From the NCBI RefSeq assembly GCF_004364645.1, contig NZ_SOAW01000002.1, forward strand, positions 496,001 through 560,000: a stretch of 64,000 nt of DNA, in the 5' to 3' direction. The notes under the pieces are model-generated. The model was not told where the DNA came from, did not search any database, and saw only the letters and a program-made list of their open reading frames with translations. The translations under genes and the position numbers were made by a program. Source of the DNA: Naumannella halotolerans. Its GTDB lineage: Bacteria > Actinomycetota > Actinomycetes > Propionibacteriales > Propionibacteriaceae. This document shows positions 1 through 7,752 of this stretch, in pieces. How positions within the stretch are numbered: position 1 is the stretch's first letter; every line of letters begins with the position of its first letter.

Positions 1-1594
1 CCTTGTAGGTGTTCTTCGGATCCTCGGCCGCGGCGGTCAGATCGTTGATCATCAGCCCGACGACACCGGAGACGTCGTCCAGCGCGCTCTTGAGGATCTC
101 CCGTTCCTCGGTGAGCGGACCGTCAGTGGCGAGGAAGCTGGTCAGCTCCTCGGTCAGCAGACCGATCGCCCGCCCGCCGTCCTTGACGATCTTGCGGAAG
201 AAGAGATCCTGGCCCTGGATCGCCGTGGTGCCCTCGTAGAGGGTGTCGATCTTCGCGTCGCGGACGTACTGCTCCAACGGGTAGTCGGCGAGGAAGCCCG
301 AACCGCCGAAGGTCTGCAGGGACTCGGTGCCCAGCAGCACCCAGGAGCGCTCGGAGCCGTACCCCTTGACGATCGGCAGCAGCAGATCGTTGATCCGCTC
401 GGCGTCATCGTCTCGTTCGCCGATCGCCTCGGCGGCCCATACCCGGTCCTGGAAGGACGCGGTCCAGGCCACCAGCAGCCGCATTCCCTCGGTGAACGAC
501 TTCTGGGTCATCAACGACCGTCGGACGTCGGGGTGATGGGTGATCGTCACCCGCGGGGCGTCCTTGCCGGGATTCAGCAGATCGGCGCCCTGTTTGCGTT
601 CCTTGGCGTACTCCAGGGCATTCAGATACCCGGTGGACAAGGTGGCGATCGCCTTCGTGCCCACCATCATCCGGGCGTGCTCGATCACCTTGAACATCTG
701 CGCGATCCCGTTGTGCACCTCGCCCAGCAAGTAGCCCTTGGCCGGGGTGCCGTCGCCGAAGGTCAGTTCGCAGGTGGTGGACACCTTGATGCCCATCTTC
801 TTCTCCACATTCGTGGCATAGACACCATTGCGCTCACCGGTCAGCTCGCCGGTCTGCAGGTCGAACTCGTACTTGGGTACGACGAACAGGCTCAGCCCCT
901 TCGTGCCCGGCCCACCGACGCCCTCGACACCGACGGGTCGGGCCAGCACCAGGTGGATGATGTTCTCGGTCATGTCCTGCTCACCGGAGGTGATGAACCG
1001 CTTCACGCCCTCGATGTGCCAGCTGCCGTCGGCCTGCGGATAGGCCTTCGTGGTGCCGGCGCCGACATCGGAGCCGGCATCCGGCTCGGTCAGCACCATG
1101 GTCGCGCCCCAGCCGCGCTCGACCATGTGCTTGGCGGTCAGCTTGTCCCGTTCGGTGCCGCCGTCACCGCCGCCCAGGTGGACCACCTCGGCGAACTTGC
1201 CACCGGCCGAGTACATGTAGAGCGGCGCATTGGCGCCCAGGACCAGTTCCATCAAGCTCCAGCGCAGGGACGGCGGAGTCGGCTGGCCGTCCAACTCGGC
1301 CGGCAACTCGACCCGCCACCAGTCGGAATCGATGTAGGCTTTGTAGGCCACCTTGAACGATTCGGGGATGGTGACCGTGCGCGTCTCCGGATCGTAGATC
1401 GGCGGATTCCGGTCGGCCTCGGCATAGGGCTCGGCGAGCTTGGTCCGTGCCAGGTGGTCCACCTCGCTCAGCATCGCCCGGGCGGTCTCGGCGTCCAGGT
1501 CCTCGGCCGGGCCGACGCCCAGCACACTGCCCCGATCGAGCACGTCGAAGAGGTTGAACTCGATGTCTCGGAGGTTCGACTTGTAATGGCTCAT
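1..1594 (-). CDS. fadE5: FadE5-like acyl-CoA dehydrogenase (3' end cut by window edge)
   Basis: Flavin-dependent acyl-CoA dehydrogenase of the large FadE5 type, which oxidises fatty acyl-CoA to the 2-enoyl-CoA in beta-oxidation. At least 531 residues are present and the C-terminus runs off the left edge; the family is about 610 residues. The N-terminus [19 protein letters not shown] and internal blocks such as [47 protein letters not shown] and [16 protein letters not shown] match mycobacterial FadE5 as I recall it. The ATG at 1594 is the family N-terminus. A long inverted repeat lies about 50 bp upstream (1644-1671) and is probably the operator. The family call is firm; chain-length preference cannot be read. 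Confidence 0.9.
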   Translation of the reverse strand, partial: MSHYKSNLRDIEFNLFDVLDRGSVLGVGPAEDLDAETARAMLSEVDHLARTKLAEPYAEADRNPPIYDPETRTVTIPESFKVAYKAYIDSDWWRVELPAELDGQPTPPSLRWSLMELVLGANAPLYMYSAGGKFAEVVHLGGGDGGTERDKLTAKHMVERGWGATMVLTEPDAGSDVGAGTTKAYPQADGSWHIEGVKRFITSGEQDMTENIIHLVLARPVGVEGVGGPGTKGLSLFVVPKYEFDLQTGELTGERNGVYATNVEKKMGIKVSTTCELTFGDGTPAKGYLLGEVHNGIAQMFKVIEHARMMVGTKAIATLSTGYLNALEYAKERKQGADLLNPGKDAPRVTITHHPDVRRSLMTQKSFTEGMRLLVAWTASFQDRVWAAEAIGERDDDAERINDLLLPIVKGYGSERSWVLLGTESLQTFGGSGFLADYPLEQYVRDAKIDTLYEGTTAIQGQDLFFRKIVKDGGRAIGLLTEELTSFLATDGPLTEEREILKSALDDVSGVVGLMINDLTAAAEDPKNTYK

Positions 1595-1643
1595 CGTTGT
1601 CGCTTTCCGTTCTGCGAAGCTCGTCGGCACTGACCCGGGAAAG

Positions 1644-1671
1644 GTTACTGGTCAGTAGACCGAACAGTAAC
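1644..1671. promoter_or_regulatory. Palindromic operator candidate upstream of fadE5-like gene
   Basis: The arms GTTACTG (1644-1650) and CAGTAAC (1665-1671) are perfect inverted complements. The inner bases also match, so 11 of the 14 positions in each half-site pair. A palindrome of this length just upstream of a fatty-acid oxidation gene is what a TetR-family regulator (FadR/KstR style) would use. The regulator is not in the window, so its identity is inference. Confidence 0.55.
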
Positions 1672-1791
1672 ACGGGTCGGTGACGAGTTGGAGGCCCCGT
1701 TTCGGGGCATCGCCGCCCCCTCGACGCAGCTCATCCATTGCTCACGGGAACGGCACAGACTGCCCACACGGTGGCGCGGTCGGATCAGGGC

Positions 1792-2817
1792 ATGGCGACT
1801 TTCGTACCCACTGATCCGCGGCAGTCGGCTGCCGACCGGACGCACACCGCGCAGCACGGGGTCGACCCGTACCCGCCCATCGGCCCCGCGACGGCCATCC
1901 CGCCGACCGGCACGCCGCCGATCCCACCCCTAACCACGGATCGCACGCCGGTTCCCGCACGCAACCGATCACGATTCGCCTGGCTCGGGATCCTGATCGG
2001 CGGCGCCGTGCTCTACTGGCTGGTGCTCACGACCATGATCACCACCGGCAACGTGATCTACTTCCCGACCATGTTGCTGCTGGGTTCGGCGGGCGTCCCG
2101 GCCACGGTTCTGACCTACGCGGTCCGTGGTGGTCGTCGGCCGGTCGGTTCGATCGGTCTGGTCGTGCTGACCGCTGTCGGCGGTGGCATTCTCGGTACGC
2201 TCGCCGCAGGTGCCTTGGAGTATCGGCTCGCCGAGGTCGGGTTGCTGCCGATGGTGGCGGTGGCGGTGATCGAGGAAGGCGCCAAGCTGGTCATCCCGGT
2301 TCTGGTGATGTTGATCATCGGAGCGCATGATCGACGGCTCGGCGTGGTGCTGGGCATCGCCTCCGGCATGGGGTTCGCGATCCTGGAGACCATGGGGTAC
2401 GGCTTCGCCGCGCTGCTTGCCTCGGGCAGCATCGCCGCCGCCGACCAGACCCTGGTGATCCGGGCACTGTTGTCGCCGGCCTGTCACATCGCCTGGACCG
2501 GTATCGCCATGGCCGCGATCTGGAACATCCAGACCGCTCGGCAACGGGACCTTGCGGTCGTGAAGGCCATGGTCGCGGTGGTCGGCGTGATCGCCCTGCA
2601 CACCGTGTGGAACACGGCCACCCAGGGCAGTGTCGTGCAATGGATCGTCGGGTTGGTCAGTCTCGGTGTTCTGCTCTCCATGCTGCGTCGCGCCCATCGG
2701 GAGGATCCGCTCGCCCGGCGGGTCGACCCGTACCCGGTTGCCGGCGGATTCGATCCCGCTGCACCCTCGCCGCAGACGTACCGGTCCGTCGGTCCTGCAC
2801 CGCGCAACGCGGCCTGA
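1792..2817 (+). CDS. PrsW-family glutamic intramembrane protease
   Basis: Polytopic membrane protein of 341 residues in the PrsW/M82 family. An N-terminal proline-rich cytoplasmic tail (about 60 residues) is followed by roughly eight hydrophobic segments. The family signature is visible: EEGAK (the EExxK catalytic glutamates) in segment 4, a histidine in HIAWTGIAMAAIW, and HTVWN near the end. Family members cleave membrane-bound substrates such as anti-sigma factors, but no anti-sigma/sigma pair is adjacent, so the target is unknown. I chose the ATG at 1792; an in-frame TTG at 1738 would add 18 unremarkable residues. The gene stands alone, transcribed away from fadE5. Confidence 0.8.
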   Translation: MATFVPTDPRQSAADRTHTAQHGVDPYPPIGPATAIPPTGTPPIPPLTTDRTPVPARNRSRFAWLGILIGGAVLYWLVLTTMITTGNVIYFPTMLLLGSAGVPATVLTYAVRGGRRPVGSIGLVVLTAVGGGILGTLAAGALEYRLAEVGLLPMVAVAVIEEGAKLVIPVLVMLIIGAHDRRLGVVLGIASGMGFAILETMGYGFAALLASGSIAAADQTLVIRALLSPACHIAWTGIAMAAIWNIQTARQRDLAVVKAMVAVVGVIALHTVWNTATQGSVVQWIVGLVSLGVLLSMLRRAHREDPLARRVDPYPVAGGFDPAAPSPQTYRSVGPAPRNAA

Positions 2818-2830
2818 GAGACTGTGGGCC

Positions 2831-3469
2831 ATGCGCCCTGTGATCTTCCTGCCCGGTCTCGGTCAGACCCCCCAGTCCTGGCAGGACCAAGTCGTCGCCC
2901 TGCCCTCGGGTACGCCGATGTTCGCCCCATGGTTGCCCGGTGTCCGCCCCGGTGACGACCAGACGTTCGAACTGGACGCTGCCACCGAGGAGTTGCGTCA
3001 GTTCATCGAGTTGCAGGGCATCGAGAAGGTACGGATCGTCGGCCACGGCCTCGGCGGCCTGGTGGCCACCCGGTTGGCCGCGCGCTATCCGGAGGTGATC
3101 ACCGGGGTCGTTCTCTCCGGACCCCAGCTCCGCCCCTCGAAGATGGCGCTCCGGATGCAGGCGACGATGCTGCGGCTGGCACCGCTGCGGGCATTCTCCG
3201 ACTCGGCCGATCTGAAACGTCGGGCGATCGAGGCGGTGAAGGCGCTGGGCGAGGTCGATCCGGCCGCCGATCTGGCCGCGGTCGACTGTCCGACCCTGGT
3301 GATCATCGGTGACTCCGACAAACTGGGGAAGGCCGCGGCAGAACAGATCCGGTCCATGATCAACGACGCCGAGTTGATCACCGTACCCGGAGGGGCACAG
3401 CCGAACACCGAGGACCCGGCCGCGTTCAACGTCGCCCTGGTCGATTTCCTGCAGAAGACCGATTCCTGA
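2831..3469 (+). CDS. Alpha/beta-hydrolase fold protein lacking the catalytic Ser and His
   Basis: A 212-residue single-domain alpha/beta-hydrolase. The fold is clear: an N-terminal IFLPGLGQTPQSW strand/oxyanion region, a nucleophile elbow at about residues 67-71, and an acid loop IIGDSDK near residue 160. The elbow reads GHGLG where active enzymes have GxSxG, so the nucleophilic serine is glycine. The C-terminal block PGGAQPNTEDPAAFN has glutamine where the catalytic histidine of PGAGH-type motifs is expected. Both are read directly from the codons. It is therefore probably a non-catalytic homologue (binding or scaffold role) or uses unusual chemistry. It starts 13 nt after the PrsW gene, so the two may be co-transcribed. 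Confidence 0.75.
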   Translation: MRPVIFLPGLGQTPQSWQDQVVALPSGTPMFAPWLPGVRPGDDQTFELDAATEELRQFIELQGIEKVRIVGHGLGGLVATRLAARYPEVITGVVLSGPQLRPSKMALRMQATMLRLAPLRAFSDSADLKRRAIEAVKALGEVDPAADLAAVDCPTLVIIGDSDKLGKAAAEQIRSMINDAELITVPGGAQPNTEDPAAFNVALVDFLQKTDS

Positions 3470-3526
3470 TCGGCACTGCTGACGACCCCCGGATCGTGGC
3501 CGCCGGCGGCCGGATAGTCTCGCGTG

Positions 3527-4726
3527 ATGAAGTCACCGATCCCTGACTATCTGGCCGAGGTACTGGACAACTGCGGAGCCGACTCCGGGGAGCGGGCCGA
3601 CCACATACCGCAACTGGCTGCCGCCGACCCCGATCTGCTGGGAGTGGCGGTCGCCACGGTCAGTGGTTCGCTCTACACCGCCGGTGACACCGATGTCGAG
3701 GTGAGCATCCAGTCGGTCTCCAAACCTTTCGTCTATGCCTTGGCGCTGTGCGACCTGGGCACGGATGCGGTCGACGCCAAGATCGATGTCGAACCATCCG
3801 GCGATGCCTTCAACGAGATCTCCCTCGACCCCCGGACCGGCCGGCCGAGCAACCCGATGATCAACGCCGGGGCGATCGCCGCGAACGGCCTGGTCACCGG
3901 GAACGACCCCGGACATCGCTTCGAGCGGGTGCTCGACTTCGTCTCCCGGCTGGCCGGGCGCCAACTCGTGGTCGACGAGGAGGTGTACGAATCGGAGATG
4001 TCGCAGGTGTATCGCAACCGCGCGCTGGCCAATCTCCTGCGCAGCCACGACATTGTCAGCGGTGACCCCGAGGACGCCCTGCGCGGATACATCCGGCAGT
4101 GTTCGATTCTGGTCAACTGCAAGGATCTGGCCATGATGGCGGCGACCCTGGCTTCCGGCGGGGTGCATCCGATCTCCGGTGAACGGGTGGTCGGAGCGCA
4201 GGTCAACCGACGGGTGCTGAGCGTGATGACCACCTGTGGGATGTACGACGCGGCCGGTGACTGGATGACCAATGTCGGCATCCCGGCCAAGAGCGGGGTC
4301 TCCGGTGTGCTGATCGGTGCCCTTCCCGGGCAGGTCGGGGTCGCCAGCTTCTCCCCGCGACTGGATCCGCACGGCAACTCGGTGCGTGGGGTACGGATCT
4401 TCGAACGGCTCTCCGAGGACATGGGGATGCACATGATGGAACCGCCGCAGCCGGGGCGATCGGTGCTGCGCTCGCGTCACCGCCAGGGTGATCAGGAGGT
4501 GATCGAACTCGAGGGCACCGTCCAGTTCAGCCAGGCCGAGGCCGTCGTCCGTGGCCTCGATGAGCAGCCGACCGATCAGGGGACCGTGGTCTTCGACCTC
4601 TCCCGGGTCTACTCGATCAACGATGTCGCGTTGAAGATCTTCCGGGAGGTGCATCAGCGGCTGCTGGACGACGGTCTGCAGGTCGAGGTACGCGACCCCG
4701 ACCACGTCTACGACTCCGCGATCTGA
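3527..4726 (+). CDS. glsA: Glutaminase with C-terminal STAS-like domain
   Basis: Hydrolyses glutamine to glutamate and ammonia. Residues 1-300 form the serine-dependent glutaminase fold: SIQSVSKPF carries the catalytic Ser-x-x-Lys, and NPMINAGAIA and the AKSGVSGVLIGALPGQ block are diagnostic. Residues about 325-399 (EVIELEGTVQFSQAE through VFDLSRVYSINDVALKIF) look like a STAS domain, an arrangement seen in long actinobacterial glutaminases. A TAGTCT hexamer at 3515-3520 places a leaderless transcript start at the ATG at 3527; a GTG at 3524 is the only nearby alternative. Ammonia or glutamate supply, or acid resistance, is a plausible role. The STAS domain suggests regulation by a partner or nucleotide, but this is inference. 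Confidence 0.88.
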   Translation: MKSPIPDYLAEVLDNCGADSGERADHIPQLAAADPDLLGVAVATVSGSLYTAGDTDVEVSIQSVSKPFVYALALCDLGTDAVDAKIDVEPSGDAFNEISLDPRTGRPSNPMINAGAIAANGLVTGNDPGHRFERVLDFVSRLAGRQLVVDEEVYESEMSQVYRNRALANLLRSHDIVSGDPEDALRGYIRQCSILVNCKDLAMMAATLASGGVHPISGERVVGAQVNRRVLSVMTTCGMYDAAGDWMTNVGIPAKSGVSGVLIGALPGQVGVASFSPRLDPHGNSVRGVRIFERLSEDMGMHMMEPPQPGRSVLRSRHRQGDQEVIELEGTVQFSQAEAVVRGLDEQPTDQGTVVFDLSRVYSINDVALKIFREVHQRLLDDGLQVEVRDPDHVYDSAI

Positions 4727-4920
4727 GGGGTCGTCCGCATCGGGTTTGAACCGAGGTTCGTCCGAACGGGACTCGAAACCAGGTTGCCGGGCACCGGCCG
4801 TCGTCAGCTGGTTGCCGGGGTCCGGGCGGCGCCAGCTGGTCGTGGAAACACACAGCGTGCGGGCCGGCTTACCTATGCTGCGCAGATCGGCTCCGCGGCG
4901 CCCGGACGTAACATTGAACG

Positions 4921-6477
4921 GTGACCTCCACCCGGGTGCAGTCGCCGTCCACCGCGGCCGCTCGGGTGCCCGCGCCCTGGCCGGCCGTCGCAGGCATCGT
5001 GGCAGCCGTCGCCGGCCTGGTCGTCGGCGCCTTGGTGGCCCGCATCCTGTCGGCGACCTCGCCCTTGGTGGCGATCGGCAACCGGGTGGTCGATCTGAGC
5101 CCGCAACCGGTGAAGGAATGGGCGATCGCCACCTTCGGCACCGCCGACAAGACGGTGCTGCTGGTCGGGTCCGTGGTTGTCGTACTCGGATTCGCCGCGC
5201 TCATCGGTGTGCTCGCCGCCCGTCGTTTCCCCTGGGGCGGGTTGGCGGTGATCGCGCTGTCCCTGGTGGCCTTCGCCGCGGCCGCGGTCGAGGGGAGTGT
5301 CGCGGCCGTGGTCGCGGTGCTCGCCCAGACCGCCGTCGGCCTGTGGACGCTGCGCTGGTTGCTGCGGCCTGCCGATCCGGGTGGCGCCGCCGGCGAGATG
5401 ATCATCACCCATCACCCGGCCGGTTTCGACCGTCGGTCGTTCCTGCGTCGCTCGGGGCTGCTGGTCGCCGGGACGGCAGTCGCCGGTCTGCTGATCAGCG
5501 TGCTGCCGGAGCCGGTGGCGGAGCGGGCCCGGCAGGTGTTGCGGTTGCCCGCGCCGACCGATCCGGCCGCCCCGATGCCGGCCGGGCTGGACGTACCCGG
5601 CATCACCCCGCAGGTGATCGACAACGACTCCTTCTATCGGATCGACACCGCGCTGGTCGTTCCCGACGTCGACCCCGGTGACTGGCGGCTGTCGATCACC
5701 GGTCTGGTCGACACCCCGCTGAGCTTCAGCTTCGACGACCTGCTCGCCCGCGGGCTTGTGGAGCGACGGATCACGCTGACCTGCGTCAGCAACGAGGTCG
5801 GCGGCGACCTGGTCGGCAATGCGACCTGGCTGGGGGTGCCGATCCGGGAGCTGCTGGCCGCGGCCGGGGTGCAGCCGGGTGCCGATGCGGTGAAGTCGAC
5901 CAGTACCGACGGCTGGACCGCCGGGACGCCGCTGGAGGCGATGACCGATGACCGCGATGCGCTGCTGGCGGTCGGGATGAACGGCCAGCCACTGCCGCTG
6001 GAACACGGGTTCCCGGCGCGGCTGGTCGTACCGGGGCTGTACGGCTATGTCTCGGCCACCAAGTGGGTGACCGAGCTGGAGGTCACCCGGTTCGCCGACT
6101 TCTCCGCCTACTGGACCGACCGGGGCTGGAGCGAACGGGGACCGATCAAGACCCAGTCCCGGATCGACGTCCCGGCCGACAGCCAGATCCCGGCCGGCCG
6201 GACCTGGATCGCCGGTGTCGCCTGGGCCCAGCACACCGGCATCGACGTCGTGGAGGTACGGATCGACGACGGTCCCTGGCAGGTCGCAGAACTGGCGGTC
6301 GAGGACACGATCGACACCTGGCGACAGTGGCGCCTGGCCTGGCAGGCCGAGCCCGGGGAGCACACGGTCACCGTCCGGGCGACCGACCGCAGCGGCTACA
6401 CCCAGATCGAGGAGGTCGTCGGCGTGGTTCCCGATGGCGCCACCGGGTACCCGCGGCGGAATTTCCGCGTCGTCTGA
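4921..6477 (+). CDS. Membrane-anchored molybdopterin-dependent oxidoreductase (sulfite oxidase family)
   Basis: 518 residues. Four hydrophobic segments fill residues 20-145, followed by FDRRSFLRRSGLLVAG, an RR-containing Tat-like segment with a further helix. From about residue 210 comes the sulfite-oxidase-type molybdopterin fold: LTCVSNEVGG holds the cysteine that coordinates molybdenum, and a dimerisation domain follows (VTELEVTRFADF to the end, with NFRVV at the C-terminus). The catalytic part should face outside the cell. The natural substrate is not readable; sulfite or another oxo-acceptor is possible. TAACAT at 4909-4914 precedes the GTG start by 6 nt. No dedicated heme or cofactor partner gene is adjacent. 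Confidence 0.85.
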   Translation: MTSTRVQSPSTAAARVPAPWPAVAGIVAAVAGLVVGALVARILSATSPLVAIGNRVVDLSPQPVKEWAIATFGTADKTVLLVGSVVVVLGFAALIGVLAARRFPWGGLAVIALSLVAFAAAAVEGSVAAVVAVLAQTAVGLWTLRWLLRPADPGGAAGEMIITHHPAGFDRRSFLRRSGLLVAGTAVAGLLISVLPEPVAERARQVLRLPAPTDPAAPMPAGLDVPGITPQVIDNDSFYRIDTALVVPDVDPGDWRLSITGLVDTPLSFSFDDLLARGLVERRITLTCVSNEVGGDLVGNATWLGVPIRELLAAAGVQPGADAVKSTSTDGWTAGTPLEAMTDDRDALLAVGMNGQPLPLEHGFPARLVVPGLYGYVSATKWVTELEVTRFADFSAYWTDRGWSERGPIKTQSRIDVPADSQIPAGRTWIAGVAWAQHTGIDVVEVRIDDGPWQVAELAVEDTIDTWRQWRLAWQAEPGEHTVTVRATDRSGYTQIEEVVGVVPDGATGYPRRNFRVV

Positions 6478-6598
6478 GGCGTAGGACGCCGTTTTCGTGG
6501 CGCCAGATGGCCGATTCGTTCCGTTCGGGGCGATCTCGCGCATCTCGCGCCACCTCAGCGGTGCACCCGGCAGCCGACCGGTCCGTAACCTTGGGCCC

Positions 6599-7654
6599 AT
6601 GACCCCCGGTGCCCATTTCGACGGTGAATCGGTGGTGGTCACCGGGCATCAGGCTGCGCGCACGGTGCTGCGGGACTGGCAGACCTTCACCGTCGACGAC
6701 CCCCGGTTCACCACCTCCCGGCTGACCGGGCCGAGCATGTTGTCCACCGACGGCCGCGAGCATGCACGACATCGGGCACCGTTCGTGGGCGCGTTCAGCC
6801 CGCGCAGGGTCGACGACCGGTACGCCGAGCAGGTCCAGCAGTTGTGCGCGGAGTTGGTGGCGGCGATCCGCCCGCGCGGGCGTGCCGATCTTCGGCAGGA
6901 ACTGGCGGCCCCGCTGGCCGCCGCCGTCATGCAACGAGCTCTGGGGCTCGGCGAGGTGGATCGAAGCATGCTCCTGCAGTGGTACGACGCACTGTCGGCG
7001 GAGGTGGAGCTGCTGACCGCCGACGGCGCGCCGACCGACACCGGCCGCTGCGCCTACGCCGCGGTGGCCGAACGGGTGGCAGCCCGCCTTCCCGGCTCGG
7101 TGCTGGCAGCAGCAGGGGACAGCCTGGACCCGGCGGAGGTGTCGGCGAATGCAGTGGTGATGATGTTGGGCGGTATCGACACCACCGAGGGCATGATCTC
7201 CTTCGCGCTGACCCATCTGCTGGCCTCCGACTGGGCGCCCCGGGCCGCAGCGGACCCGGCAGTCCTGGAACGGGCGGTCGAGGAATCGCTCCGCCTGGAA
7301 CCGGCGGCCCGTTTCGTCGATCGGTACGCCACCGCCGACACCGGTATCGGTGCGCTCGCCGTGCCCGAGGGGACCTTGGTCCGCGTCGACCTGCGGGCGG
7401 CCAATCGGGACCCGGCGGTCTTCACCGACCCGGACCACTTTCGTCCCGACCGCCCCGAACTGCGCAGGCACCTTTCTTTCGTGGTCGGACCGCATGTCTG
7501 CATCGGCGCGCATCTGGCCAGGCTGGAGACCGTCGCCGCGGTACGCGCAGCGCTGACGGGCCTGCCCGAACTCGCCCTCGCCGACGGTGCCGCCGCTGTC
7601 GAGGGCCACGTCTTCGTCAAACCTGCCCATGTCCACGCCCGCTGGACACCCTGA
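6599..7654 (+). CDS. Cytochrome P450 (short form)
   Basis: A heme monooxygenase of 351 residues, shorter than the usual ~400, with a compact N-terminus. The hallmark motifs are all present: the I-helix GGIDTTEG (oxygen activation), the K-helix EESLR (ExxR), and the heme loop FVVGPHVCIGAHLAR, whose Cys is the axial thiolate. TAACCT at 6586-6591 lies 7 nt upstream of the ATG at 6599, supporting this start over longer in-frame options. No ferredoxin or ferredoxin reductase is adjacent. The Rieske protein at 10.3 kb is not an obvious partner. Substrate unknown. Confidence 0.9.
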   Translation: MTPGAHFDGESVVVTGHQAARTVLRDWQTFTVDDPRFTTSRLTGPSMLSTDGREHARHRAPFVGAFSPRRVDDRYAEQVQQLCAELVAAIRPRGRADLRQELAAPLAAAVMQRALGLGEVDRSMLLQWYDALSAEVELLTADGAPTDTGRCAYAAVAERVAARLPGSVLAAAGDSLDPAEVSANAVVMMLGGIDTTEGMISFALTHLLASDWAPRAAADPAVLERAVEESLRLEPAARFVDRYATADTGIGALAVPEGTLVRVDLRAANRDPAVFTDPDHFRPDRPELRRHLSFVVGPHVCIGAHLARLETVAAVRAALTGLPELALADGAAAVEGHVFVKPAHVHARWTP

Positions 7655-7752
7655 CCCGAAGCGCGCCTGGACACGGGCTGTTCACCTCGACGTCAGGGTG
7701 AGGTCACCTCGGCAGCCAGGGACGGTCACGGGCACCCGCCAGCCTGCGGTGC

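Noticed and set aside
1738-1791. Longer PrsW-family protein starting at TTG 1738
   Set aside because: The added residues show no conservation signal, and ATG 1792 gives a normal family N-terminus.
4727-4920. Hairpin repeat related to copies A-E
   Set aside because: Two loose GCCAGCTGG-type repeats occur here, but they do not match the repeat consensus.
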